This document shows positions 44,381 through 54,943 of a stretch of 64,000 nucleotides of DNA, piece by piece. Below the pieces are notes generated by a model. The model was not told where the DNA came from and ran no database searches. It worked only from the letters and a program-made list of their open reading frames with translations. Every line of letters starts with the position of its first letter. Positions within the stretch are counted from its first letter, which is position 1. Position numbers and translations under genes: made by a program. The DNA comes from Theristus sp. LFF4_11 (lineage: Eukaryota; Nematoda; Chromadorea; Monhysterida; Xyalidae), in contig JASANC010001317.1 of assembly GCA_030248135.1 (NCBI GenBank), positions 1 through 64,000 on the forward strand, given 5' to 3'.

Positions 44381-44940
44381 ATCTCGATCCCTGGTTTGAA
44401 CAAACTTTGAACAAAACACAAATGAAAAACACTGCATTTGCAGTTACTACTCAGCAACAGTTCAGTCTTTCGTCTTTTTACATCTGTTTTTTTGCTAAGT
44501 GCTCGGATCATGTTAATTTCGTTATAAATCCGTAATTTAGTCTGTTGTAATTTGCCATTTAATACAGTGGTTTTAAAATGTTTCTGTCCATCTTGCGCAA
44601 TGCGTAAGTTTTACTGTTATATGAAAACGTTTTTCACAAGAGTTATGCAATTGTTCATTTCACTACTGTGCAAAGAAAGCGTGTCTTTATGGTCAGCGTC
44701 GTGTTTTAATTCAATTATTTTTGTTTCATTTCTGTATGCATGCACGCTGTTCGTCAATTCAAATTTTGTTATCGTGAAACTGTTGCAACGGTGACAGTTA
44801 TATTTGTTTTCACTTAGGCTCATTCTATTGCAGTATCTTTTATTTTGGTCCCGAGACTCAATGCACGCATAGAGAGGTGAGCAGTTGCATGCACGACGCG
44901 GGAATTCAAAATTGGTAAAGCGATCCGAGTCCCCTGAATA
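44381..44940. repeat. AT-rich spacer with 'TTTTGGTCCCGAGACTCAATG' repeat
   Basis: No gene. Positions 44835-44938 (TTTTGGTCCCGAGACTCAAT, then AATTCAAAATTGGTAAAGCG) match 58715-58812 and, inverted, 6925-7055, an otherwise undescribed short interspersed repeat of about 110-130 bp. Confidence 0.5.
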
Positions 44941-45735
44941 TACAGTCGAACTCACTAAAATGTGGAATCAGCTGATTGGTCGACCGAGCGGAGGCTGCTC
45001 ACACTCCGCACCGTTCTTTTTTCGTGGATTTGGAATTTATTGAAACGTGTTTCTTTTGAATGAGTGTGAATTTCCAGCACCCTTTCCATGCTAAAAATAA
45101 ACTCAAAGGGTTGGAGAACTGCGAAATACAATTTTTTTTTATTCAACAGCTCAAAATGCATTTTTTACTGACGACGACGACGACGTCGTCGTCGCTTAAT
45201 TTTTACGTGTGAACTGAAAGACAAAAGTCTGAAATGAGTGCGCTGTGTAGCCAGCTGAAGGGGGTTTCATTCCTAGCTGACCGATCGACATGCGTCCGCA
45301 ATTTAAAAAAAATGCGTTCCGACTTCGCGGACGACGACGACACGACGACGACTTTGCTTTCATTTTTCATTTTCACCGTTTTCAAGTTGTTTTTGGTAAG
45401 CTGCTGTGTTCATTTACTTGGTGCACGCAGCAAACCATGCACAGCGCACTCCTTTCAGGCTTTTATTTTTCAGTCCACTCGCAAAAATTAAGCGACGACG
45501 TCGTCGTCGTCATTAAACAAAAAATACATTTTGAGTTAAGCTGTGGCATAAAAATTTTCTAAATTTCGCGGTCTCTAACTTTTGAGTTTATTTTTAGCAC
45601 AAAAAGGGTGCTGGAAATTCATAAAAACACGTTTCAATAAAATCCAAATCCACGAAAAAAAACGGTGCGGAGTGTGAGCAGCCTCCGCTCGGTTGACCAA
45701 TCAGCTGATTCCACATTTTAGTGAGTTCGACTGTA
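44941..45735. repeat. 795-bp foldback element with GAC/GTC core
   Basis: Terminal inverted repeats of about 260 bp. TACAGTCGAACTCACTAAAA at the left is mirrored by TTTTAGTGAGTTCGACTGTA at the right, with TA ends. Both arms end internally in GACGACGACGTCGTCGTC palindromes (45168-45194 and 45492-45511). The 300-bp centre has a short frame (45234-45491) that is not recognisable. The structure suits a Tc1/mariner-type foldback. Confidence 0.85.
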
Positions 45736-47744
45736 GGCAGGGTCACATACACTTTTTGAACTGCCCAAAGGACTGAATCTGGTTTCCTTTTGACGTCCGC
45801 ACACGCAATGAGTCGCAGAGCCCAGAAAATTGATGATATTTAGTTTGTGGCGTTTAGTTTTTTCACTCAGAAATTTGCTGTTTTTTGCACGTGGTAGTTT
45901 CTCTTGAAGTTTTAATTTTCAGTTGAAAAACATGCACCAGTAGTGAATGAGTCAATTGTTTCACCGCTAGGTATTAGCTTATTCAAATGCAAAACAACCG
46001 GTTAAACATTTCAAGTCCAAAAATTTTAGAATTCATATACTATCGGACTGTATCTAAACACCATGTGAGCATTAAGTTTTGTTGGTGAAAGTTTTCCAAG
46101 TGTTTTAAAATATTATCAGAAAGTTAGTTTACTCTCAACGTCTCAACTAAAGTTAGTTTCACTTTCAGTTAGTGTCCATTGCTAACGTTAAGACTGAAAA
46201 TTTAGTGAGAATGATAGTGTCCACATCACAGATGGAGTTTAAAGTGTGGCCATTAATTATGAGCTTTTGCATTACGTATCAATACATTCTGGTGAATATA
46301 GTATATTCTTTGAATCAGACGGTAAATATCTAGTGATGTTGTATCTTTTATGTGTTGAAAGTTTTGCCCTGCAATTGGTCAAGGACACGTGATTTAGTTA
46401 TGGGAAAAATTGCGGTTGGTTTTGAATCTTTCCACCCGAAGCATACAGTCCTTGATTTTGTGTTGTCTATGTCAGTTTAATTCCAGTCTTTGTATTGGAT
46501 GGACTTACTTTTTGTATTATTGGAAATCTTTCAACATTGTAATTTTACGATTGTTTCAGATAGTTAGTTTTGAGGTTAGAACGTTTTCAAATGGTTAGTC
46601 TCGAAGCATATGTTGTATATGCTTTCCCAAACATGTGCAATACGCTTGCTCAATGTTTGTTGTGTATTTTATTGAATAACGAAAACGTTGTATTTGCCAA
46701 CGTCGAACCGAATGCTATGGTTTTCTCTATTTGTTTGCATTCAGATCAGACTTCTGCTGGATCAACAAAAAAATCGGGTTGTTTTTTCAGCATCTTTAAC
46801 CCAAAAATCTTTCTGAAAAAACCTTTGACTGAAAGAAGGATTATAAGCCATTGAAGGTTGCTGGTCAAGCCCAGAAAATTGAACCACACTGTCTTTTCGC
46901 CTGCCGTGACCTGTGGGAGTCGGTTTGTTTACACGTTTGTGCTGCTCCTTCATATCCCTTCTACACATACCACTTCAATTCAAACGAACCCTGTCTAGCG
47001 TGCGCGTGCTTCATAGATAGAGCGTTATATAAAGCAGCGAATAGCACGCTTCATTTGGTTTTGCAAAGCTGTTTCATAGATTTCAGATTTGTTATCGTTC
47101 AGCTAGTGCGAGTTTGCGTTCCGTTCATGTGTATAGCGTGGGTGGCTTGGTTTCTGACAAAAGGCTCTAATTCTGTTAGATCAGATATTAGCTTTTGTAT
47201 CGTTCCATTTTTAATTTGTAATCAGCACCATATTTTGATGCTGTTTCGCATTGTCATCAACAAGTTATATAAAATAATATTTTGCAACAAGTTTTTTCAA
47301 TCATCTGTATGCGCGGTCAGCGGTGCTTCTGTGGAGCGTTGCATGCTCATGGTCATGGCCAAAAGCATTTGTAGCGGCGTATCGTTTCATTGCATCGCAC
47401 ATTGCAGCAGCTGCCTCTGCTCTTCTCCCTCAGATCATGTGCAGTGGTCCCTTACGCATGAAAGTTGGAAGGGAGCAAAAAAGCCAAAACACTGCTCTGT
47501 CGTGCGCTGATATCGATTTTACATCGTTTGTATTCATTTTGTGTGCGCGTAGTTTTTTTCCCCTCTACATTCGTTTTTAGCTGTAACTCGGTTGGCTGCT
47601 TGCTGATGACGTTGCTTCAGTTACGTCACTATTTTTTAACGCAATTTCTTGCTGCTGTTTCTGTTTGATAGTAGCTGCTCCTTGCTCCAGCTGTATGCTT
47701 CTATGTCTCGGTTTGCGGTGTCCCCGTTTGTTTTTGTGTGCCTA
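45736..47744. other. No supported gene; one 219-residue open frame
   Basis: AT-rich. A plus-strand frame at 46851-47510 is unusually long for this composition, is Cys-rich and hydrophobic, and matches no family I know. There is no splice or start context to support it. Nothing else seen. Confidence 0.3.
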
Positions 47745-48060
47745 AAGGCCCATTCATGCAAGCGCGCGCTGAAGCGCGCTGACGCGCGCTGACCAGCTTC
47801 ATCATGAATGAAGAAATGAAGCTGCGTCAGCCGCTGCGGCTTTTTAGGTTTTTTGTCCATTCACGAACGCGCGCGCTGAAGCGCGCTGAAGCGCGCTGAC
47901 CAGCTTCATCATGAATGAAGAAATGAAGCTGCGTCAGCCGCTGCGGCTTTTTAGGTTTTTTGTCCATTCACGAACGCGCGCGCTGAAGCGCGCTGAAGCG
48001 CGCTGACCAGCTTCATCATGAATGAAGAAATGAAGCTGCGTCAGCCGCTGCGGCTTTTGA
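47745..48060 (+). repeat. Three-copy 107-bp tandem repeat with GCGCGCTGAA units
   Basis: GACCAGCTTCATCATGAATG occurs at 47791, 47898 and 48005, an exact 107-base period. Each unit contains repeated GAAGCGCGCT, an AGCTTCAT.. ATGAAGCT hairpin and GTCAGCCGCTGCGGCTTTTT. The left edge (GGCCCATTCATGCAAGCGCG) mirrors the right edge of the block at 49197-49350. Confidence 0.85.
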
Positions 48061-48721
48061 TGTCCGGACCCCAAATGCCGCAGCGGCTTGTCTGAAAAAT
48101 GAAACGTATTTGCATAATTTCTGCGCTTTCAATTGTGATAGATGCAGACCAAAAAGGGAATGAATTTAATTGTGGTAAAATTAAATTAATTGAGAAATAC
48201 AGTAAGTTTTATTGTGCTGCGTTTGTGAAAGAAACCAACAGATAAAAACGATGAAAACAACTGGGCTAAGACGGGTTTCGAACTTTGGCCTCTGTGCTGA
48301 CAGGCACAACATGTTACCACTGCACTATAGTAGTTGACGGGTGGGAACCTCTCTAGGTGTTTGTTCATTAAATGTCGTTCAGTTTTATCGTTTTGTGCTG
48401 TTGTCTGTGTTGTCTCCGTACGTGCTGTTTAGTACACACTATATACCGCTTCGATTCGTTGTTTTCGCCGTTTCAGTGAATGTTTTGATCTTTTGATTTG
48501 TGCAACATTCACTAATCATGTGCTGCCGTTGAGGAAACTTTTTTTGCAATGCTCTACACCGTGGCAAGGCTAAAAAAGGAAAAAGGTTTCACGCCAAACC
48601 GCAGTTGAAGAAAACAATCACTTCACATCACGGTGTGGGGTACCGATGTGCGCAGCCCTCAAAACCGGTGTGCGTGCAGGCCGCAAGAAATTTATGCGGC
48701 TGCACTGTTTCGACACGGGTT
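48061..48721. other. Spacer with tRNA-like fragment; no gene
   Basis: Separates the 107-bp repeats from the 19-bp array. Contains a tRNA-like sequence at 48264-48340 and otherwise nothing recognised. Confidence 0.4.
48264..48340 (-). repeat. tRNA-like sequence (SINE or tRNA pseudogene)
   Basis: On the minus strand, CTATAGTGCAGTGGTAACAT resembles an A-box and AAAGTTCGAAACCC a B-box, with roughly tRNA spacing and GGGCTAAG at the 3' side. The 5' acceptor strand does not pair, so a working tRNA is unlikely. The style resembles the fragment at 32955-33018. Confidence 0.4.
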
Positions 48722-49196
48722 GAGGGCTGTGCACCACTTTGAGGGCTGTGCACCACTTTGAGGGCTGTGCACCACTTTGAGGGCTGTGCACCACTTTGAG
48801 GGCTGTGCACCATTTTGAGGGCTGTGCACCACTTTGAGGGCTGTGCACCACTTTGAGGGCTGTGCACCACTTTGAGGGCTGTGCACCACTTTGAGGGCTG
48901 TGCACCACTTTGAGGGCTGTGCACCACTTTGAGGGCTGTGCACCACTTTGAGGGCTGTGCACCACTTTGAGGGCTGTGCACCACTTTGAGGGCTGTGCAC
49001 CACTTTGAGGGCTGTGCACCACTTTGAGGGCTGTGCACCATTTTGAGGGCTGTGCACCACTTTGAGGGCTGTGCACCACTTTGAGGGCTGTGCACCACTT
49101 TGAGGGCTGTGCACCACTTTGAGGGCTGTGCACCACTTTGAGGGCTGTGCACCACTTTGAGGGCTGTGCACCACTTTGAGGGCTGTGCACCACTTT
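48722..49196 (+). repeat. Minisatellite, 25 perfect-length copies of a 19-bp unit
   Basis: The unit GAGGGCTGTGCACCACTTT repeats 25 times with no length change (475 bp). Only two units differ, with CCATTTT for CCACTTT at about 48811 and 49031. Because 19 is not a multiple of 3 and the unit has no stop on the minus strand, all three minus frames are open and give the same 19-residue peptide period. That is a property of the array, not proof of a protein. Confidence 0.97.
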
Positions 49197-49350
49197 GAGC
49201 GCGCGTCCGTGAATGCGCATGTGCTCCAAAACTGAAGCGCGCTGACGCACGCTGAAGCGCGCTGTTTTTTTGCTTCGTGAATGTGTAGCAAAGTGAAGCG
49301 CGTCAGCGCGCTTCAGCGCGCTTCAGCGCGCTTCAACCTCCATGAATGGC
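49197..49350. repeat. GCGCGCTGAAGCGCGCTGA arm flanking the minisatellite
   Basis: Alternating GAAGCGCGCTGA and its inverse TCAGCGCGCTTC form a local palindrome. The outer end (CTCCATGAATGGCGC) mirrors GGCCCATTCATG at 47747, suggesting that 47745-49350 is one composite foldback carrying two tandem arrays. Confidence 0.6.
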
Positions 49351-49450
49351 GCTTAAATTATTATTATTTTCTGTTCGATCTTTGATCTTGTTTCATAATT
49401 TCATTTGACTTTTAAAAATTTCTCACTTAAAGAAAATGCGGTCGTTTTCC

Positions 49451-49860
49451 TAGGGATGGCTCGGAAAAGAAACCGTTTTTCCCCGAAAAGAAACCGGGTT
49501 TTTAACCGGTTTCTTTTCACGCCAAACAAATAAAAAACCGGTTTTTTACCAATAGAAAATCTGAATTTTCAGTTGTCGAAACAAATCGAAAATTTCAGTC
49601 GTCGAATTCACGATGCAATTTTGTAATTCAGTTCTGTTGCCTGTTGTAGGCTAGAACACCGTTGTTTATTGTTCACAAAACCGACAAGAACAGGTTTTAC
49701 CCAGCTTTGCTTGCTCAATTGTGTGTTTGGCACAATCCAGAGCAATATTCTGAAGCTGGATAACCTTTTCTTAGAAAAAAGCTCTGGTTAAAAAACAGTT
49801 TTAAAACCGTAAAAACGGGTTTTTCACAAAAAATAAAATACCGGTTTTTTTCCATTCCTA
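49451..49860. repeat. hAT-type MITE with perfect 8-bp target duplication
   Basis: 410 bp, TAGGGATGGCTCGGAAAAGA at one end and TTTTTTTCCATTCCTA at the other. It is flanked on both sides by CGTTTTCC (49443-49450 and 49861-49868). An 8-bp duplication and TAGGGATG-like termini are diagnostic of the hAT superfamily. The inner part is rich in AAACCGG/CCGGTTT words. No coding capacity. Confidence 0.9.
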
Positions 49861-49868
49861 CGTTTTCC

Positions 49869-51277
49869 AACAACAACAACATTTGCTGCTAATTGTTGTA
49901 TCATCATGGCAGTTGTTTTGAAATATATGACTCAGTCACACACAACTGCGTAAAGTAAGACACAAATATGCTTAATTCCAATGCATGGTGCAATTATAAA
50001 ATTTTCTTAGCAATGGTAAACGCAATAGAAAATGGTTAAATTGCTTGGTCAAAAATTTTCATATGAAGTGAATGGGGACAGGGGCGTGCATAACACTACT
50101 GCGAAGTTGTTTTTTTAAGTGTTCTGCCTTTACTTATTTGATCTTTGCTGTAAACTGTCTTCAGTTTTGTAGGGCCCCCACAACAATGTGTGAACACTTT
50201 TACTGTTTTTCCGCTAATCAGCTTATGTTTCACTGGATGCTTTTCTGTAGTTGTTTCGAACATCTTTTTATCAACGATTTGAGTACTGTTGGTGTGTTAT
50301 GTGTTTTTTTGTATTTGTGTTTGTCATATTACAAATGTTATACATTTCTGAAGTCCGATAAAGTCTAAAAATTTCATTTGTTCGTTGTTCGTTAACGTTA
50401 ATTCAAAATAGGTATGTGGTATGTTATTGTAAAGTGACTTGTTGTTGTTCTTGAGCTTCACAAGAGCTGACTGACACTGACACATTGTAATACAATTTAT
50501 GGTTTTTGTTTTGGGTGAACTGGCTGGCATCTGTGCTGCGTCGCTGCTGTGCTGCTGTTTCATCGTGTCTTGTTTTGTCCGTTCGTCTGTTGAACTATTC
50601 TCTCGGTGTGCTGACCATTGTCATCTCAGGATTAAATGTTACAGCGGTACAAGACGCTTCTCGCTTTTCTGAATGCGGTCTTTCGAAAGTTAGTCTTTGA
50701 ATATTAAAATATAATAATAATTTGCTGATTTCGCCTAGCGGCTTTGTGCTGAGTGCATTCGGTTTTGCGTTTTTTTGTTTTATGATTTTGTGTGGTGGTT
50801 AATGTTTTTTCGAGCGCGGTGGTCTCAAGAATATCATTTATTTCCGTTGTTTTAAGATGCATTGCTTCTTGCGTCTGTTGTTCTCGCCGTTGTCTGTTCA
50901 GTTTTGCGTCGTTTATCATTGTTTAGTCATTGGTTCAATCTCCCTTCAGAGTTTTTAGTTTTCCGCTGTAGATCACTTTTCGGCAATACGTGATTATTCC
51001 TTTTGGCAGTACGTGATAATTCCTTTTAATGATTCAGTTTATCAGGGTTCAGAAAACCGCGTCATCTGCGATTTGATCCAATATTGTCGAACTTTGATTG
51101 TTGTTGTGTCATTCAAAACTTCAGTTTAGAAGTGCACGAAACCGTGCACATTTTTGTGAATTCGTTTGCATCATTAGCGCACTCAACAAGTGCTGCATAG
51201 CTGTCTCGCTGTGTGTTTTTTATTAAACTTCATGAATGCGCCTTAAGTAAGTGTCTTTAGGGCGAAGCGGGGGGGGG
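49869..51277. other. No gene seen
   Basis: AT-rich with short open frames on both strands and no recognisable protein. Ends with TTCATGAATGCGCC near 51230, the terminal word of the 'GCATTCATGAA' elements. Confidence 0.3.
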
Positions 51278-52295
51278 CTAGGGTTAGGGGGAAAAAAATC
51301 CGGATTTTTTTTAAATTAAAAAAAAATTTAAAAAAAAAATTATTTTTACAAGTTAGGTTTGTTCGAAGCGTCTCGTCGAGCTGAGTTCATCTAGACTATT
51401 TTCAGAACGATCCGGAAAACTATAAGAGCGAAAATCGTGTTTTATTGAAATTATGTCCATTTCATAGAGGGAAAGTTGCATTTTCAACAGTAAAACAGGA
51501 CAATTTTCGATGTGTACTTGAATATTGAACCGTTCTTAGTTGTTCCTCTTTAGAAAATTACCAAAATTTGACTGTGTTCAAAAATTCCTGTTTGCTGTAG
51601 CTAAGTCGGCAACCCCTGTCGACCCGGTCGCCCCCCCCCCCCAAGACACTTACTTTCAGGTTCAACCAGCTATGCTATCTGCCACATGGCGAGAGCCCAC
51701 TCTTCAAATCATCGTATCGAAAACACGTACCATGATTTCGCGATCACGTTGCGGGCAACTGACAGACGCAAGTTTAACACGTTAGTTTAGCTCAGCACGC
51801 AAGTTTTAACATGTGGCCATGTTATCGGGTATCTGAAAAACGGTCGTGTGATGTGGTATTAACCAACATCCCCGCTCCAAATCGCACAACTCCATTGTAG
51901 ACCTATAACGTACGCCAATCAACAAGATATCATGTTCATCTCATGGCCTACCGACTGAAAAAACATGTTCTAAGTTGCAAGAAAACGATTTCTGAAACGA
52001 TATTTCAATTCAGTTAAGTCATTTCAACGCTAAAAATTGACTCTAGAAGTCATCCAAATCGAAAAACATGGAGTACGTCGGTCAAAATGACCAAATAATG
52101 ACATGTACCTAAGCACACAAAGAAGTTGGGAAGAAAATTTGGTTTGAACTTTCAAAAAATTATGCCATAAATCGAATTTTCAGAGCAAAGTAGAAGAAAA
52201 ATTTTTCAAATTTTTTTTTTAAGTTTGAAAAAAAAATCCAAATTTAAAAAAAACGAAAAAAAAATAAAAATTTTTTTTTCAAAGCCTTTAACCCT
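51278..52295 (+). repeat. TAGGGTTAGGGG-ended repeat, full copy 3
   Basis: CTAGGGTTAGGGGGAAAAAAA to CAAAGCCTTTAACCCT. Nearly identical to 42524-43556. It lacks a short stretch present there (TTGTTTAACAATATAT, at about 51880) and is flanked by poly-G on both sides. Confidence 0.8.
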
Positions 52296-52665
52296 GGGGG
52301 GGGGGCCGAGCCGACGGTGGATGCAGACTTAGCTACACCTACAGCAAACAGGGATTTTTGAACACAGCCAAATTTTGGTTATTTTCTAAAGAGAAACAAC
52401 TGAGAACCACTCATTGTTCAATTGCACGTCAAACATTGCCCTGTTTTACTGTTGAAAATGCAATTTTCCCTTTATGAAATGAACAAAATTTCAATGAAAC
52501 ACAATTTTCGATTTTATAGTTCATGGGATCATTCTGAAAATGGTCTAGCTGAGCTGAACTCAGCTCTGCGAGACGCTTTGAACGAACCTAACTTGTAAAA
52601 ATTAAATGTAAAAAGTATTAAAAAATCCGGATTTTCTTTTTTCCCTGCCCTAAAACCCTATTTGA
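52296..52665 (-). repeat. TAGGGTTAGGGG-ended repeat, partial inverted copy
   Basis: Reverse-orientation left third of the element, diverged (CTACAGCAAACAGGGATTTT ... AATCCGGATTTTCTTTTTTC). It ends in a decayed CCCTAAAACCCTA. It abuts copy 3 tail to tail across a G run. Confidence 0.7.
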
Positions 52666-52841
52666 TATCCATGCAACTTAATCCCGGGTGTAACATCATT
52701 GTTGACATTTTATCGTTCGTTGCGTGCATCAAACGATCATGTTATCGGGGTTTATTTTTGATATTTCGGTGGTATTGTAGACGACCTCATTATATAGATA
52801 GTTTGATACGTACCATACCACCATGAACATGTGTTTTATGA

Positions 52842-53110
52842 TACGGTATGGCCGGTTAAACATGGCAGCTTTTTTCAGGGTGCAAGGAGCGCGCGAATTT
52901 TGAATGAAAGAAAAAAGACGTTCAGAAACCCAATTTGTGCTAAATTTGACGCGTTTTTTTTAACTAATGGATTATCCGCGCTCTTCTTTTCATTTTTTAT
53001 CCCTTCTACACATGATTAAGAATTATGTTGGCTTTTTTTGAAAAAGACAACTCCTAGTCTGCGGCTGATCTCGCCTTGATGGACTGCCTCATTTATTCGG
53101 CCATACCGTA
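52842..53110 (+). repeat. Tc1/mariner-type MITE 'TACGGTATGGCCG', copy 3
   Basis: The best-preserved copy: TACGGTATGGCCGG to CGGCCATACCGTA, perfect 12-base inverted ends with TA on both sides, 269 bp. Confidence 0.85.
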
Positions 53111-54943
53111 CTTGATACTATCGAAGTTTTTGTGTAAAAACCGCAATAATGCAAACTGGTGTTTTGGGTTTGTGTTTATTGCAGAAATCCAGCAGATCGT
53201 TTTTGTCAATTCATTCATTTTTTGTGAATTCATAGGCTTGTTTCGTGTTCGACTTTAATGCAGCTTTTTTTTACTCAGCTTTAATTCACCACATAACCAT
53301 GGTTTGCTTTATTGAATCTGCAGCAGCTTGTGTACATAAAAAACAACCAGTGCTTTTGTTGCTTATTTTTATATTTCAGCCTGATTTGATTTCACTTTCG
53401 CTCGCTTCAACAGAAAATTCTACTTTTTCATTCGTGCCACCAGGCCTTGCTCAAATCAGTTTCGCGGTTGCTTTTTCTGCACATTTCAGCGTTGAAATGA
53501 AGCAGCTTCAAATTTCAACGTCACGTCACATGTTTTCCACACCAACAAAACCAAACCACAGTGTAAAAGATTGTGTTTCAACAACAACTCTTCATGGTTT
53601 CAAAACCCGATAGCATGTTGCGCCACGTTACAAGTATCATTTATCACGAAAAATATCTCCAGCGATGCGCTGACTGAACGCGAACAGCTTGGTGTTGTTA
53701 TTCATGTATTCAGCGACCAACAGCCAGTTCCGGTTTCAGTCTCACATGACTTTGCCGGCCATTGCACGACAGGCTGCTTGTGCGGTGTCCGTTGCAACTG
53801 TTTGCTGTTATATTGTTCTTCGGCTGGAGCAGTGTGTTCGTAGCTCAGCAGCTATGTGAAAGTGCGTGCATCTGTGCACCGTTGCTGAAGGCCATGTCCA
53901 AATTTTGTGTTTCATGGGAAACTTTTCAAATGTAGTTTTTGGAGTTTTGTTTGATCAGCGTTTCGCGGTTTCTTTGTTTCTTCGTGTTTTGCTGAAGACC
54001 TGGCAGTTGTTCAGAAACGACCAACAATAGGTACTTTCAAATTTAAGAACACTTTTGTGCTGGTGCTCTAAAACGGAGGCTGCGTTTTCTGCCGGCAAAG
54101 GCAACTTGTGAATACTAGACGCTCTCTTCTCTCTGGAAGCTTCACTGCAGATAGAGTATTGCTGCGTAAAATCAGTTTATCGTGCGTGTGTGCCTTTCAG
54201 AATATTATTATGCAAAGCCCATTTTGTTCTGTCGGGCTCGAAATGAGCTTTTTTCCCGTTTTCAATATCAAAAAAACGCCCACGTCTTTTGCGCGACAGG
54301 GTTTCAGCTTCTTCAGCAGATAAATAATATGCCAATTGTTAAGAATAATGTTCAGCAAAAAATTCATGGTTTGGTTGTTCAAGCCCACGGCATCTGTTTC
54401 AACAGAAAAAATGGTTTTGTTTTGTCACCGACTGATGGTTTTGTATATGGCGTTTTGTATATGACTTTACAGCTTATACATGGTTTTGATGGTTTTCATT
54501 TTTTGATACGATGGTTGTTTTGTTGGTTTTGAGGCATTCATATGAATTTCGTTTCTTTGAAAACAAAAATCATGTCTGGATGGTGAAATGTTTTGAATGT
54601 TCGTTCCAGCTCGATTACGCATTCATTTTACCACTGGTGCTGGTTGCCGCCGCTGAGTGCATGATTTCTCGAATGAAATATTGCATTTTTTCATTATTTG
54701 ATCATTTGTTTATTGTCGTTTGATTCCTGGAGTCGCAACAAAATTTTAACACGATCGATACTAACAACTAAGCTCATTCGTCCAATCAGTTCGCGGCTTG
54801 AAAAAATCAAAGAAACAAACAAGTTGTTTGAATCCACGGACACATTCAATTCAAAACAGACTGCTGGCTGATTTTGCGGACACATTCTTGGAACAACGAA
54901 TATTTCGATCATATAATTCGGGTGACAAACATTTTATTCCGTT
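53111..54943. other. Upstream region of sphingomyelin synthase gene; no gene seen
   Basis: T-rich on the plus strand with several 60-120-residue frames, none recognisable or with splice support. Promoter and 5'UTR of the following gene must lie here. Confidence 0.35.

Noticed and set aside
48722..49196. CRISPR array
   Set aside because: Units are directly adjacent without spacers, and the sequence is eukaryotic.
48618..49291. 200-residue tandem-repeat proteins on the minus strand
   Set aside because: Three overlapping minus frames are all open only because a 19-bp unit without stops is repeated. There is no start context, splice support or conservation.
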